From Endomychus coccineus (lineage: Eukaryota > Arthropoda > Insecta > Coleoptera > Endomychidae), in contig OY294067.1 of assembly GCA_958510875.1 (NCBI GenBank), positions 201,269,982-201,333,981 of the forward strand: 64,000 nucleotides of DNA, written 5' to 3'. A model generated the notes under the pieces. That model had not been told where the DNA came from. It saw nothing but the letters and a program-made list of their open reading frames with translations, and searched no databases. Below are positions 10,538-22,160 of the stretch, piece after piece. The position numbers were made by a program, and so were the translations under genes. How positions within the stretch are numbered: the stretch's first letter is position 1; each line of letters opens with the position of its first letter.

Positions 10538-11690
10538 CTAAAGGGTGGAATATATGCAAAGTGCATATATTTGCATATTTTGCATATTTTTACAAATTTC
10601 ATAAAAAATTGCATATTTCGGCAGAGATAAAATTTGTGTGCATATTTTTATGTTTTTCGTTTTATCAAAAGATTGAGTGCGACCCTTGCAGATAATTGAA
10701 ATAATTTAAAAGGTGGGTAGGTTTTATTATTATATGGTTTATGGACCCATTTTATTATTATATGGTTTATTCCCGGCATTTATTGGATGTTTAGGAATTT
10801 CCAAGTAACAGCATAGCCCTTGGTGAACAAATTAATTTCAAATGTAAAGAAAGTGTTTCTGAAAGCACCTCTAATAGTGCAGATCTATAGAGAGAAATTG
10901 CCAGGAATTAGTTTACCTCCAGAGCCCGTAATTACTCGATGGGGAACATGGATTTAGGCCGCGATATTCTACGCAGACCATTTTGAAGCCATTAAAGACA
11001 TAGTTTTAGATTTAGAAGACAATTCACAGTGTGTAGTGCAAAGTCAAGTAGTATTCAAAAATGTAAATTTAGCTAAGGAACTTGTTTTTATTAAGGTTAA
11101 TTTTAGTTTTATACCAGATATAATAACTTCGTTAGAAAGTATGAGTTTAAGAGAATCAATTAATATTGTTGAAACTTTTTCCGACAAATGCAAAAAAGTT
11201 CCCGGTGATGTAGGAAATCAAGTAAGAAGTAAACTCGAAGTTATTGTGGGAAAGAATGAAGGCTTTAAGTATTTAATTGGAGTCAAAAATATTTTTGATA
11301 CTAAACCATCCAACGAAGTAATACCTTGGCCTTATAGCTTACTACCCAAATTAAAATATTGCCAGATCTCATCGGTAGATGTTGAAAGATCTTTTTCTTT
11401 GTACAAACATATTTTTACAGACAGAAGGCAAACACTTTTATTGGAAAATTTTGAAGAATATATCGTTATAAATGCATTTTATACTATTTCAGGTTAAAAA
11501 TTTTACCTATTATATTTTTATTTTAATTTTACTTGAAACATTTTTCCATGTTGTATTCAAGGCATATAATTGCATATTTTGACAAATAAATGCATATTGT
11601 TGCATATTTCAAAGAGAAACTATGCATATATATGCGCAAATTTTAACTGAATTGACGTGCACATATTCCGCCCTTTAAAAATATCTATTT
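10538..11690 (+). mobile_element. hAT transposon, deleted copy
   Basis: About 1.15 kb bounded by inverted ends TAAAGGGTGGAATATATGCA (left) and its near-complement at about 11,665-11,690. Subterminal TGCATAT repeats lie inside both ends. The flanks GTAATATC and AAAATATC are an imperfect 8 bp target duplication, the hAT size. The interior encodes only the C-terminal part of a transposase. It is nested in the BEL LTR, so it arrived after the BEL element. Confidence 0.75.
10866..11497 (+). pseudogene. hAT transposase C-terminal fragment
   Basis: Around 10,905-10,955 a frame reads LPPEPVITRWGTW and is broken by a stop. The continuous frame 11,036-11,497 ends in the hAT dimerisation region (SSVDVERSFSLYKHIF, RRQTLLLENFEEY). 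The N-terminal zinc finger and most of the RNase H-like catalytic fold are missing. The element would depend on a transposase made elsewhere. Confidence 0.75.
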
Positions 11691-12730
11691 TATCACTGAA
11701 GATCAATTTCTGCCCACTTGGGATTTTGATGGATTACGTTAAATTAAAACTTACATTATACTGTAAGAGTATATTTTACAGCTGTAATGTTCCTGTTAAC
11801 TCATGGCAGAAAGGTGCCGGGATTTAAGTATTAAATACACTTATTGTTGAGATTATTTGTATTGTTATATGTAAGCTTAACGTATAGTTTTATTTCTATG
11901 GAGAATAAACATTTTAATGTAAAGTTGTTTTTAATACAAATATATTGTTTTTTAAAAAATTTTAGTTTCTCTTTGAAAATAGTTTTTAATTTTCCAATTG
12001 ATTTCCCGACTACCTCTTATAATCAGTTTTGAGTGACCAAGCACAATTTATTGACGTATGATGATCTTAAAACTAAACATTTCTCTTGAAATGTACATTT
12101 AATTTTTTTTAAATAATAAGTCATTCATTTTGATAAAAAATTTTGTATCTAGGTATTTTTAAGCAATTGCTGAGAAAGGATACCGCACACTTTAGTAGGG
12201 AAAGTGGCCCCCTGTCGAATTGGCTGAATTTTTGATATGTTATAGTCCAAGTCATTCCGAACAAGAAGTTCAATGGGCATAACTTTTTCTATAGGCTGGT
12301 TTTGGCTCTAGAGGCCAATGAAAACTTTCATTTGTTCTTCATTGTTAAACAACACGAAACGCTATCCTGGATAATAATCACTTTTCTGAATAATCAAGAT
12401 CTAAACAGTCATTACTATGACATACTGTTAAAAGTATTTTTCTTTGGTGTTGTTACATTTGGTCAATTATACAGTGTGTTCCAGCTACTTACAATTTTTA
12501 AAGTGCAATAATTCGAAAATGGTTACAAATCGTCTTAGGGATCTACAATGGAAAAATGTTTATGAATCCTATTCTACACCGTATTCTACATCACATAGTC
12601 GAAAAATATGAGGAGTGTTCCTTTTAAAAAAAATCGAAAGTTAAATTCGAAAAGTTCCGTACCTACTGAAAAATATTGTTCTACCATCCTGAATAATTTT
12701 AGGCCATGAAAAAGAATGAGAAATATTACA
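11691..12730. other. Non-coding; rest of BEL LTR and unassigned AT-rich DNA
   Basis: The first few hundred bases continue the BEL LTR. The remainder is AT-rich, with a stretch (12,470-12,690) that looks like an old dispersed repeat. I see no supported gene here. The block ends abruptly at 12,730, where PLE1 resumes. Confidence 0.5.
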
Positions 12731-13816
12731 TCTTCTTCAATTTTCTTATAAAAAGCCATGATTATTACGATGTATGTATATTGATGTTGAGAGTAGTGTA
12801 TTCTTGAAAAATAAAAAACCTATTTCTCCAGGCCAAATTATTCTTTTGTTGATATTCTTGAACCATTTGTAATATTTGTATGTTTTCTTGGTATATTGGT
12901 TCGTATATATACTGATAATGAAATAAAAATTCTGTTTTGACGTTTCGACAACGTTTATTGCCTTTATCAAAATTGTTAATTGAAATTAGTGTTTCCATGT
13001 AATTTAGAAAAGAATAGATGATTTCGATTAATGAAATGCGTCTGCAGCCGACTTGTGTTTTAAGATCCAATTAAAACTGCAGAAAACATTGGATCGGTTG
13101 TGTGTGAAAGAGTAATGTATGGCTAACTACAATTTGAAATAGATTGAATTTGATTAAATACAAGACATTCCAATATTGTACAATTATAAATATCTATGAA
13201 TTATTGTATTTAGTTACTCTATGATGAGTATTTCTATCATAACTATTCAAGTTTAAGATAATTCTATGGAATTTAACCTCAAAATTGTTATTCTATAGTG
13301 TCATAGTTAAATAATACTTCATCTTTTTTAGGTTGAATTTTAAATAGACAATGGAAAGTGGCACTTCAAATTAATAAAATTTTGTTAAGTTTGAATTAGA
13401 TTATTGTACAGTTTCGAAAGATTGGAATCTATTTTGTCATTTACACAATTGTTCTTTTTAATTTGAATAGATTCTAATATCAAACGTTTGTTGTCGTTTG
13501 TTTCAATATTTAAAATTTTTGTATTGTTGTAGTCGAAAGTATGGTTAGTGTCTTTCATATGTTTATTGAGCGCAGTTGATGAATTTTTGGTATATTTGTG
13601 GCCATTTAATCTTTTTTCGAGGTATTGTGAAGATTGGCCAATATATACCTTTTCGCAATCTTTGCAAGGGATGGAATAAACAGTATGGGTTATTTTTTTG
13701 AAAGGTACGCTGCTTTTTAATTTTGTAAAGAGACTTTTCTGATTTAAATAACTCTTATGACATATATGTAGGTCATAAGGTTTCACTATATTACAAATTT
13801 TCTCTGAAAGTCCACC
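12731..13816 (-). mobile_element. PLE1 fragment: start codons, pLTR and nuclease end
   Basis: Minus-strand PLE1: the first ~10 codons of one ORF, a full pLTR (12,760-13,384), then the last ~145 codons of the next ORF (13,385-13,816) with the GIY-YIG domain. It matches 7,898-8,984 base for base as far as I can see by eye, including the inversion join at 13,816. It is the left part of a 1.55 kb direct repeat with offset 4,833. Confidence 0.85.
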
Positions 13817-16800
13817 AAGAAAACATACAAATATTACAAATGGTTCAAGAATATCAACAAAAGAATAATTTGGCCTGGAGAAATAGGTTTTTTATTTTTC
13901 AAGAATACACTACTCTCAACATCAATATACATACATCGTAATAATCATGGCTTTTTATAAGAAAATTGAAGAAGATTATGGATTCTACATCGTCCAATTA
14001 TTGAAAACGTTCTCAAAAATGATGAATACCTTCGCCAATCAAAAAAATAGGAAAATATACTTATTACGACTAAAAAGTTTAAGAATAATACCAAAATTTT
14101 TAAAAATCAATGATAATCACATCATTTTCAATAGTGAGTACTTAGATAATACTTATCTTCAATTCAAAGAAACGTTTCAATTAAAAGTATTAAACCTCTT
14201 AATATCTGACACTTGTAAAAATGTAAAACAAACTGAAAATAACATAAGCAGAACCAAATCTACAATGAAAAATATCCTACCTACTCAAATCTACAATACG
14301 TATTTAGAATTAGAAACTCAAAAATTTGAAAAAAACTTTAATAAAATTAAACATAGAAATATTGAGAAAATAAATAAATTAAATAACAATAACAAAAGAG
14401 ATCTCATAGTTGATAATAATTGGCTAATGAATTTATCTCAAACAAATGTTCCAAAAAATGTAATAGACACTTTAGCTCTCGGTGAGAAATTTAGTAATAC
14501 TCTATATAACGAAAGACAAATACCTATCAATAACATGATTTCTTCACTTGAAACTGAAATTGCTAAAAAACCTACTCAAATAGCAAATGAGATAAGATCA
14601 AAATGTATAAACACAATAACTAATTTCAAACAAACAGTTAAAAATAATAAATTTAATAATAAAAATAACAAATCAATCAAAAATTTCAAAGAAACCAAAC
14701 AATTCATCAAATCTAACCCACAAATTACTATCTTAAAAGCAGATAAAGGTAATAAAACTGTTATCATGGACACAAATGAATATGAGGATAAAATGTCTAC
14801 AATGTTGAATGATCCTGAAGTATATAAGAAACTAAATAACAACCCAACTAATATTTACCAAACTAAAAATAATAACTTAGTAAAAAAATGGTTTGAAAAG
14901 AAATATATTTCAAAATACATTCATAGACAATTAACGATACATAATGCTCATCCTCCAAAAATATATGGTTTACCCAAAATTCATAAACCTAATATACCGA
15001 TGCGACCTGTAGTATGCAGCATTCAATCACCTTTTTATGAAATGGCTAAATACTTATCCAACATACTAAAAAACATAGCTTACAAAAATGAATTTTACAT
15101 CAAAGATTCTTGGGATTTCAAGGAATTCATTAACAAAATTACAATACCTAAAAACTATATCTTAGTATCACTAGATGTCACATCTTTATATACAAATATC
15201 CCTTTAGAATTAGCTAAACAAATAATTCAAAATAAAGGTGATGAAATAAAACTATATACAAATTTACCTATGAATGAGTTCTTAACAGCTATAGAATATA
15301 CATTCACCGCTAATTTTTTACAATATAAAGATGATTGTTATAAACAATTAGATGGTTGTGCAATGGGCTCTCCAATATCAAGTATCATAGCCCAAATAGT
15401 AATGGAATTCCTTGAAGAAAAAGTAGTATCTCAACTAAATTATAATATAGCCTTCTTCAAAAGATATGTTGATGATTGTATTGCTGCAATCCCTGAAAAC
15501 AAATGTAATGAATTTTTGAATTCTTTCAATTCCTTTCACCATAAGTTACAATTTACGATTGAATTAGAAAATCATAACGAAATAAATTTTTTAGATTTAA
15601 CTTTAGTAAGAAAATCAAATGATAACAAAATTCTAACAAAATGGTATACCAAACCTACTTGGTCAGGAAGGTATACTAATTTCAATTCTAATATACCTAA
15701 AAAATATAAGAAAAATGTTATTATAAATCTAATAGATAGAGCTATTCGACTAAGTTCTCCTGAACTGAGAACTATATCTATTACAAAAACAAAAGAAACT
15801 TTAATAAGAAATGGTTATCCCATTGATTTAGTAAATTCGATAACTAAAGACAAAATTCATAAATTTTATAACTCATTTGGTGGAATCAATACCAATAATG
15901 AGAAAACTAATGATAGGCATTACATATCACTACCATATATCGGTGGACTTTCAGAGAAAATTTGTAATATAGTGAAACCTTATGACCTACATATATGTCA
16001 TAAGAGTTATTTAAATCAGAAAAGTCTCTTTACAAAATTAAAAAGCAGCGTACCTTTCAAAAAAATAACCCATACTGTTTATTCCATCCCTTGCAAAGAT
16101 TGCGAAAAGGTATATATTGGCCAACCTTCACAATACCTCGAAAAAAGATTAAATGGCCACAAATATACCAAAAATTCATCAACTGCGCTCAATAAACATA
16201 TGAAAGACACTAACCATACTTTCGACTACAACAATACAAATATTTTAAATATTGAAACAAACGACAACAAACGTTTGATATTAGAATCTATTCAAATTAA
16301 AAAGAACAATTGTGTAAATGACAAAATAGATTCCAATCTTTCGAAACTGTACAATAATCTAATTCAAACTTAACAAAATTTTATTAATTTGAAGTGCCAC
16401 TTTCCATTGTCTATTTAAAATTCAACCTAAAAAAGATGAAGTATTATTTAACTATGACACTATAGAATAACAATTTTGAGGTTAAATTCCATAGAATTAT
16501 CTTAAACTTGAATAGTTATGATAGAAATACTCATCATAGAGTAACTAAATACAATAATTCATAGATATTTATAATTGTACAATATTGGAATGTCTTGTAT
16601 TTAATCAAATTCAATCTATTTCAAATTGTAGTTAGCCATACATCACTCTTTCACACACAACCGATCCAATGTTTTCTGCAGTTTTAATTGGATCTTAAAA
16701 CACAAGTCGGCTGCAGACGCATTTCATTAATCGAAATCATCTATTCTTTTCTAAATTACATGGAAACACTAATTTCAATTAACAATTTTGATAAAGGCAA

Positions 16801-16917
16801 TAAACGTTGTCGAAACGTCAAAACAGAATTTTTATTTCATTATCAGTATATATACGAACCAATATACCAAGAAAACATACAAATATTACAAATGGTTCAA
16901 GAATATCAACAAAAGAA
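13817..16917 (+). mobile_element. PLE1 full-length copy, plus strand
   Basis: Begins at the inversion join, runs through 130 bases of leader, a complete ORF, and a 3' pLTR that extends about 40 bases into the next unit (ending CAACAAAAGAAT) before (TA)n. The same 3' end point is seen at about 40,284, so it looks like a genuine element terminus rather than random truncation. Confidence 0.85.
13947..16373 (+). CDS. PLE1 reverse transcriptase / GIY-YIG endonuclease, copy D
   Basis: Third complete 808-residue PLE1 protein. RT residues D410 and YVDD 507-510 and the nuclease motifs from H709 are all present. It differs from copies A and B at several non-conservative sites: I for T in YGFYIVQ, M for I in INNMISS, G for W in QNKGDEI (between the catalytic RT blocks) and P for S in IGQPSQ, just after the YIG motif. 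The last two sit in or near conserved parts, so this copy may be less active although its frame is open. Confidence 0.93.
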   Translation: MAFYKKIEEDYGFYIVQLLKTFSKMMNTFANQKNRKIYLLRLKSLRIIPKFLKINDNHIIFNSEYLDNTYLQFKETFQLKVLNLLISDTCKNVKQTENNISRTKSTMKNILPTQIYNTYLELETQKFEKNFNKIKHRNIEKINKLNNNNKRDLIVDNNWLMNLSQTNVPKNVIDTLALGEKFSNTLYNERQIPINNMISSLETEIAKKPTQIANEIRSKCINTITNFKQTVKNNKFNNKNNKSIKNFKETKQFIKSNPQITILKADKGNKTVIMDTNEYEDKMSTMLNDPEVYKKLNNNPTNIYQTKNNNLVKKWFEKKYISKYIHRQLTIHNAHPPKIYGLPKIHKPNIPMRPVVCSIQSPFYEMAKYLSNILKNIAYKNEFYIKDSWDFKEFINKITIPKNYILVSLDVTSLYTNIPLELAKQIIQNKGDEIKLYTNLPMNEFLTAIEYTFTANFLQYKDDCYKQLDGCAMGSPISSIIAQIVMEFLEEKVVSQLNYNIAFFKRYVDDCIAAIPENKCNEFLNSFNSFHHKLQFTIELENHNEINFLDLTLVRKSNDNKILTKWYTKPTWSGRYTNFNSNIPKKYKKNVIINLIDRAIRLSSPELRTISITKTKETLIRNGYPIDLVNSITKDKIHKFYNSFGGINTNNEKTNDRHYISLPYIGGLSEKICNIVKPYDLHICHKSYLNQKSLFTKLKSSVPFKKITHTVYSIPCKDCEKVYIGQPSQYLEKRLNGHKYTKNSSTALNKHMKDTNHTFDYNNTNILNIETNDNKRLILESIQIKKNNCVNDKIDSNLSKLYNNLIQT

Positions 16918-16920
16918 TAT
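16688..16920 (+). repeat. PLE1 3' pLTR end of copy D
   Basis: Plus-strand pLTR downstream of copy D, containing the variant hammerhead at about 16,786-16,822. After it comes a short (TA)n (16,919-16,944), then another pLTR tip in the opposite orientation. Confidence 0.8.
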
Positions 16921-16944
16921 ATGTATATATATATATATATATAT

Positions 16945-17074
16945 TTGAATGTTCTTGGTATATTGGTTCGTATATATACTGATAATGAAATAAAAATTCT
17001 GTTTTGAGGTTTCGACAATGTTTATTGCCTTTATCAAAATTGTTAATTGAATTAGTGTGTCCATGGAAACATGG

Positions 17075-17141
<67 letters not shown>
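16945..17141 (-). repeat. PLE1 pLTR tip and (TA)n
   Basis: A ~130 bp minus-strand PLE1 pLTR tip (16,945-17,077) carrying a further decayed hammerhead-like motif (GAGGTTTCG in place of GACGTTTCG). It is followed by (TA)n at 17,079-17,141, which meets the 3' tail of the R2-type element. Confidence 0.8.
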
Positions 17142-17142
<1 letters not shown>

Positions 17143-20100
17143 TTTTTTTTTTTTTTTTTACATTCAAACCTGGTCGGGGCTGCTGCGAGCTCCGACGACA
17201 TCGCAGCAGTCGCGCCAGAAAAACCTAAAAGGCGGTTAACCGAAGCTACTCCTCCCCACCGGTCGGTATGTAGCTTCAGGTTCCTAAATCGTGTGCCCTT
17301 AGTATTCTAATTGAACCCAGAATGACTGCCTTTTGCATCCGGTCTATCAAGATCTGCGCCGAGTTCCTACAGGCCGGAATGATCTTCAAGTTTGAACGCA
17401 GCGAAGACCGAATTCCGCCCAAAACACCGATGATCAGAACCACTAATACGACCTTGTGGCCTGGGTATAGCGTGCGGAGCTCGAACAGGAGATCTTGATA
17501 TTTTGTCCATTTTTCCTCCTCTTTCAAGACTATGTTCTTCTCTGCCGGAGCGGAGAATTCGATGACATACATAGTCTTGATTAGTTTATCGATGAGGACA
17601 ACGTCAGGCCTATTTGCTTGTATGGACCTGACGGTCGGAAACGGATAATTCCAGAAGATCTGGCATTTTTCGTTTCCGACAACGGACTCAATATCTCCTG
17701 GCATGTAAGGCAGCACCGGCTCTTGGTCTATTCCGTACGAGTGCCTTAGATTGTAATACAGCACCCGTAGGGCCGCATTATGGCGATGGGTGTACGCCGA
17801 GGCCGCTTTTGCCGGACATGCCGACAGAAGGTGGAAAAGCGTCTCAGGCACCTTTCGACAGGCCCTGCAGCTGACATCAGGGACCTGCACACCCATCACA
17901 TTGCGGCGATAGACCAAGGTGTTAATTACGCCATCTTGGCAAGCTGCGGTAAATCCCTCAGTCTCGGATGTAAGCCCGGCTGACCTTAGGTAGCCGAAGG
18001 TCAGCCTAGTTGACAAGCCGAGCGTTTCGATGTTTCGATAGAAAACACCGTGTATCGGCTTGTCAACATGCCGCCTGAGCGTAAGATCTTGCTCCGCGGC
18101 ATTTATCTGGGCTTTCAGGCGAGAAGGTAGGAGCTCGAGGTTGCCCTCTAGTCGGCCTTCTCGACTGATCTGAAATTCAAGACCAAGTTCTTCCGCAGCT
18201 TTTTGTGCTGCCTTAACGATGAATGCCCCCACTCCGGCCAATTCGTGACTTTTAACAAGGCACAGGAGGGGGTCCGAGCTCCTAAGAACTTTACAAGCTA
18301 TACTCAGAACCACACTTCGATGCAGACCCTCCAGACTGAGGAGTCCCCTACCTCCCCGATGACGTGGGAGATAAATACGGGGAACGGACGATCTAGGATG
18401 CAAACTGTGATGGATATGCATCATTTTCCGGGTGTCTTTATCGAGTCTATGCAGCTCATCGACCGTCCATTTCACCAGTCCAAAAGAGTGGAGCAGGACT
18501 GGAACGGCAAGCATATTTGTTGCAGACACCTTGTTCCCACTCGAAAGTTCGGAAGACCAAATCTTTCGAACAAGGTTTCTGTATTTGCCGCGGAGAGCCA
18601 CCTTTACCTGGGAAGCGTCATAATTAGGACGCTGTTCAATTCCCAGGTATCGATAGGTCTCTCCAGCATCGAGGTGTTTAAAGATGCTTCCGTCGGCAAG
18701 CTGCATATTCTCGTACACTTCCGGAGATCGTCCTCTCCTCAAATGAAACACTGCGCATTTGTCCAATCCCAACTCCATGCCTACGGCTCGTGTATATTCC
18801 TGAACCACATTGAGAGATTGATGGAGGTTCTTCTCCCCAGAGGCATAAAGTTTCAAATCATCCACGTAAAATAAATGGGTGATCTGATGCCTCCGGTCGT
18901 TCGGTGGTCCAGAATAATATCCATGAGTCCGTCTTAAAGCAATGGAGAGTGGCAGCAGTGAGATATTGAACAAGAGAGGACTCAAGGAGTCTCCTTGGAA
19001 AACTCCCCTCTTGAATGTTACCAACTCTGTCAAGACTCGTCGTGTGCCTGATGTGATGGCAAAACGGGTCTTCCAGAGTGGCAACAGATGTTCTATGCAT
19101 CTCACTAGTGGGGTAGGTACCGCAAGGCATTGGAGCAAGTATAATAATAGCTCATGTGATGTTGAATCAAATGCCTTGCGGTAGTCAATCCAGGCCATGG
19201 AAAGGTTGCGCTTGTAAAGTATAGAGTCCTGAGTGATAGATCTATCTATCACCAGGTTCTCCCGGCAACCCTCCATCCCTTTCTTTGCCCCACGCTGCTA
19301 GCTGATGTTATTAACTACCGGACCGATCGATTTCAACAACCTAGCATACAGGATACGTGTAAATAACTTGTAGCAGGTGTTGAGACAAGTGATCGGTCGG
19401 TAGTTCTTGGGATCAGACAAGTCTCCACTCTTTGGAAGTAGCACAGTGTACCCCTCGACAGCCCAGCTTGGAATATGCCACTCCTCTTTGACCCATGAGT
19501 CAAAGACTCTGGCCAGACGGCGGTGAGTGGAAGGAAATTTCTTCCACCACCATATGTTAATGCCGTCAGGGCCGGGAGCAGCATAGTTTTTGGTACCGAC
19601 AAGAGCTTGTCGGACCTCATCCTCGCTGACTGCCTCGCACACTTCTGTTTGCGGAACTTGACGTTCAGCGCAAAACATTTGGAAGTGTGCTAGGGCTGGA
19701 GTGTCTAGGTGTATTGGACGCGGTGACTCATACACTCCTTTCCAGAACTGCTCAACCTCCTCCACAGTCGGTGGAGCAACAATTGTGGGCGGTGGAGATT
19801 CAAAAAGCTGAGACGGGCTATCGCGAAATAAGGAATTCTCCCTGATGCGTCTAACCCGTCTGGCCAGATTTCTCCTTACCACGCCCAGGACTCGAATCCT
19901 ATCCGCACAATGTTGCTTGATGGTCTGCAACACTGTACGTTTTAGTGTGTGATGGTGGCGGCGCAGTTGAGCGGCTATACGCCTAATTTTTGGCGTGAAA
20001 GCCCTGCCGCTAGAAATAAAATCCATCACACACTGGATCCGAGACGCTTGCTGCCTCGCCGACTGAATTTTGGCCTCGACTTTGTGTAGGCGCCGTTCGG

Positions 20101-20890
20101 TTTTCTCGATCTGGTCGTGCGGTCTCTCACTCCGCACTTCCGGAACGAGTCGCTTTGCGGCACCATACACGGCCTCGTTGATTTCCCAGAGGTCGGCGAA
20201 TTCCGGAAGCTCGTCGTTAATCAACGTGTCCAATTCTACCAGCTCGTGTGGTCGTACGGAGACCCTGATGTTGATTCGGGTTCTCCTAGTTCTAAGATCA
20301 ACTTCGGTGTTCTGGAGCAGGCTTGCTCTACCAGATCTGTTGCGGCGCACCACAGGTGGTGCTGGTGCGGCTAGATCCGGTTCTGGTGCTGCAGCCTGCC
20401 GGAGATTCGTTCTTATATAGCCGGTTCTCCGCAGGTAGAATACTTGATTCCGCAAGGTTTGTGCGGAAAAGTCACGGCATAGAGGATGCATGATGCACCA
20501 AAGTGCATGCAGCCGTGACATGTATCCCCTACGGGCCGGCTCGCTGCGCTCGAAGCAGTCCAGCAAGTCATCCCGAAGTTCATTAGTCCACTCAGAGCGT
20601 CCATGTACATTGCGGTGGTCGTCAACGTCGGGACCGTCCTCTTGGACCCCACCCACCTGTCTCTGCTCCTCATCCGACGAGGAGCTGATGTGGGAGGCCA
20701 ATCTTCGGCTGCCCGTAACAAAAGATGTACCCTCTGCTGGGCTGTTAGCCCAGCATCGGGACGGCATCGATATTGAGTGAGGTTACCGAGCCGATTTAAC
20801 CCCGACTTTTTATCGAGGTTGTCCCCTCTACGCTCGGATATGTGGTGGCGCTACTCACCAGTGAGCAAACCGAGATCTGCTCAACCCTGC
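17142..20890 (-). mobile_element. R2-superfamily non-LTR retrotransposon in (TA)n
   Basis: A compact ~3.75 kb element, much more GC-rich than its surroundings. Its 3' end is a ~18-base A tail on the minus strand (T run at 17,142-17,159). Its 5' leader is about 120 bases. (TA)n lies directly against both ends (17,079-17,141 and 20,892-20,960). It has a single ORF with RT and restriction-like endonuclease. The left (TA)n is much like the right, so the element looks inserted into one microsatellite. Target-specific insertion, including into simple repeats, is known in the R2/R4/Dong-type lineages. Confidence 0.85.
17276..20767 (-). pseudogene. R2-type RT with restriction-like endonuclease, one nonsense codon
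   Basis: A single frame of about 1,160 codons is interrupted only by TAG at 19,298-19,300, probably a CAG-to-TAG change just before QRGAKKG. Residues 58-118 form a Myb-like helix region (SEWTNELRDDLLD, RRGYMSRLHALW). The RT spans from APGPDGIN (about 396) through WIDYRKAFDS (catalytic D) and HLFYVDDLKLYA. Downstream is a zinc knuckle (CRACRK, then H and C in LFHLLSACP) and the PD-(D/E)xK-like nuclease (RPDVVLIDK, YVIEFSAPAEK). This order matches the R2/R4/NeSL/Utopia group. The exact clade is unresolved. There is no other damage, so the copy is recent. Confidence 0.88.

Positions 20891-20891
<1 letters not shown>

Positions 20892-20960
<69 letters not shown>
20892..20960. repeat. (TA)n microsatellite
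   Basis: About 70 bases of TA between the 5' end of the R2-type element and a PLE3 pLTR. Confidence 0.95.
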
Positions 20961-20964
<4 letters not shown>

Positions 20965-21146
20965 GAACTGGATTCTCGGGTATTGATCTGCGTTGTGGGG
21001 TTTCGGTCCTCAGAAGGACCAATTTCACGACGTTTCGGCAAAGTCGCATTTGCCATCTTCAGGTGATTCGACCGTAGAGTCTGGAAAATCTAGGCGAACT
21101 GACGCTTACTTGGAGGGACAGGTATTTATATCCCCGTTGAAGAAGA

Positions 21147-21148
<2 letters not shown>
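20961..21148 (-). repeat. PLE3 solo pLTR
   Basis: A PLE3 terminal repeat on the minus strand with (TA)n on both sides (20,892-20,960 and 21,150-21,196). It shows GTAGAACTGGATTCTC at its left edge, a complete hammerhead core and GAGGGACAGG near its right edge. It has no coding part. Confidence 0.75.
21025..21066 (-). ncRNA. Hammerhead ribozyme (PLE3 solo pLTR)
   Basis: Identical in core to the two ribozymes near 1.6 kb: UCAC/GUGA stem I, CUGAAGA, extra U, six-pair stem II, GAAA, ACGU, C before the cut. Confidence 0.75.

Positions 21149-21149
<1 letters not shown>

Positions 21150-21196
<47 letters not shown>
21150..21196. repeat. (TA)n microsatellite
   Basis: About 46 bases of TA joining the PLE3 pLTR to the truncated PLE2 copy. 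Confidence 0.95.
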
Positions 21197-21202
<6 letters not shown>

Positions 21203-21203
21203 T

Positions 21204-22160
21204 ATGAGTTCATTAGATTTTCGGCCTGTATTCTTTAAACGGTATGTAGACGATTGCCTTATGTGTGTTCCCAACGATAAAATTCAATATGTAATTGATA
21301 AATTTAACAATTTTCACTGTAAACTTCAATTCACTTGTGAAATAGAATTAAACAATAAAATAAATTTCCTTGATATGAACATTAGGCATGATGCTGATGG
21401 AAAAATAAAAACCTCTTGGTTTACTAAAGAAGTATGGTCTCAACGTTATCTTCACTTCAATTCCATTGCACCAGCTTGTTATAAAAAAAGTGTCATAAAC
21501 AGCCTTACAGATCGCGCGATAAAATTGTCCCACGCAGATGACCGATCCAAAAATTTAAAAATTGTTCGTACTACACTAGAATTGAATGGCTACCCAAAAA
21601 CTTTTTTCAATCCTATCATTAAAGAAAGAATAAACAAAATCTATAATGGTTCGTCTAATAAAAATAACATAAAAGGTAATACAGACAATTTTATAACTCT
21701 ACCTTACATTCCGGAGACCTCAGACAAAATCAAAAAATGTTTGAAAAAGTATAATATAAATGTTGCGCATAAACCTACTAACTGTGTTGGGAAATATTTC
21801 TCAAATCTAAAACCGTTAATACCCAAAGATAAACAAACCCACACAGTGTATAAATTGAATTTTTTAGATTGTGATGGGACCTATACTGGAATCTCTAAAC
21901 AATATTTACAAAAAAGAATGTACGGCCATAAATATAGCACAAGAAATAACAACTTAGAAAATTCCACCGCCCTTGCTAAGCATTGCTTTGATTATAACCA
22001 TCAATTTGATTACAAAAATGTTAATATCTTAACTAAGCAAACCAATTATTATAAAAGATCTATCCTGGAGATGATTCACATAAAACGGGACCCCAAATCT
22101 GTAAATCATAGGGTAGACACACAAAATCTAAGTCATATTTATACTAATTTGATTAAATAA
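21204..22160 (+). pseudogene. PLE2 RT (end) and GIY-YIG endonuclease
   Basis: 318 codons beginning just before the RT catalytic block FFKRYVDDC, then FLDMNIRHDADG, KTSWFTKEVWSQRY and a GIY-YIG domain (HTVYKLNF, TYTGISKQYLQKRMYGHK, late acid in SILEMIHIK). The YIG motif reads YTG. The frame is intact, but the fingers and the first catalytic D of the RT are missing, so it is a 5' truncation and the ATG used is fortuitous. It aligns well with PLE1 in layout but is clearly a different family. Confidence 0.88.

Noticed and set aside
18203..18874. 223-codon plus-strand frame opposite the R2-type ORF, and similar frames at 20,070-20,420
   Set aside because: Shadows of the GC-rich R2-type coding strand.
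20768..20890. HDV-like ribozyme at the 5' end of the R2-type element
   Set aside because: R2 relatives often have one, so I looked for the double pseudoknot in the ~120 base leader. I could not pair a convincing P1 and P2. A structural search would be needed to settle it.
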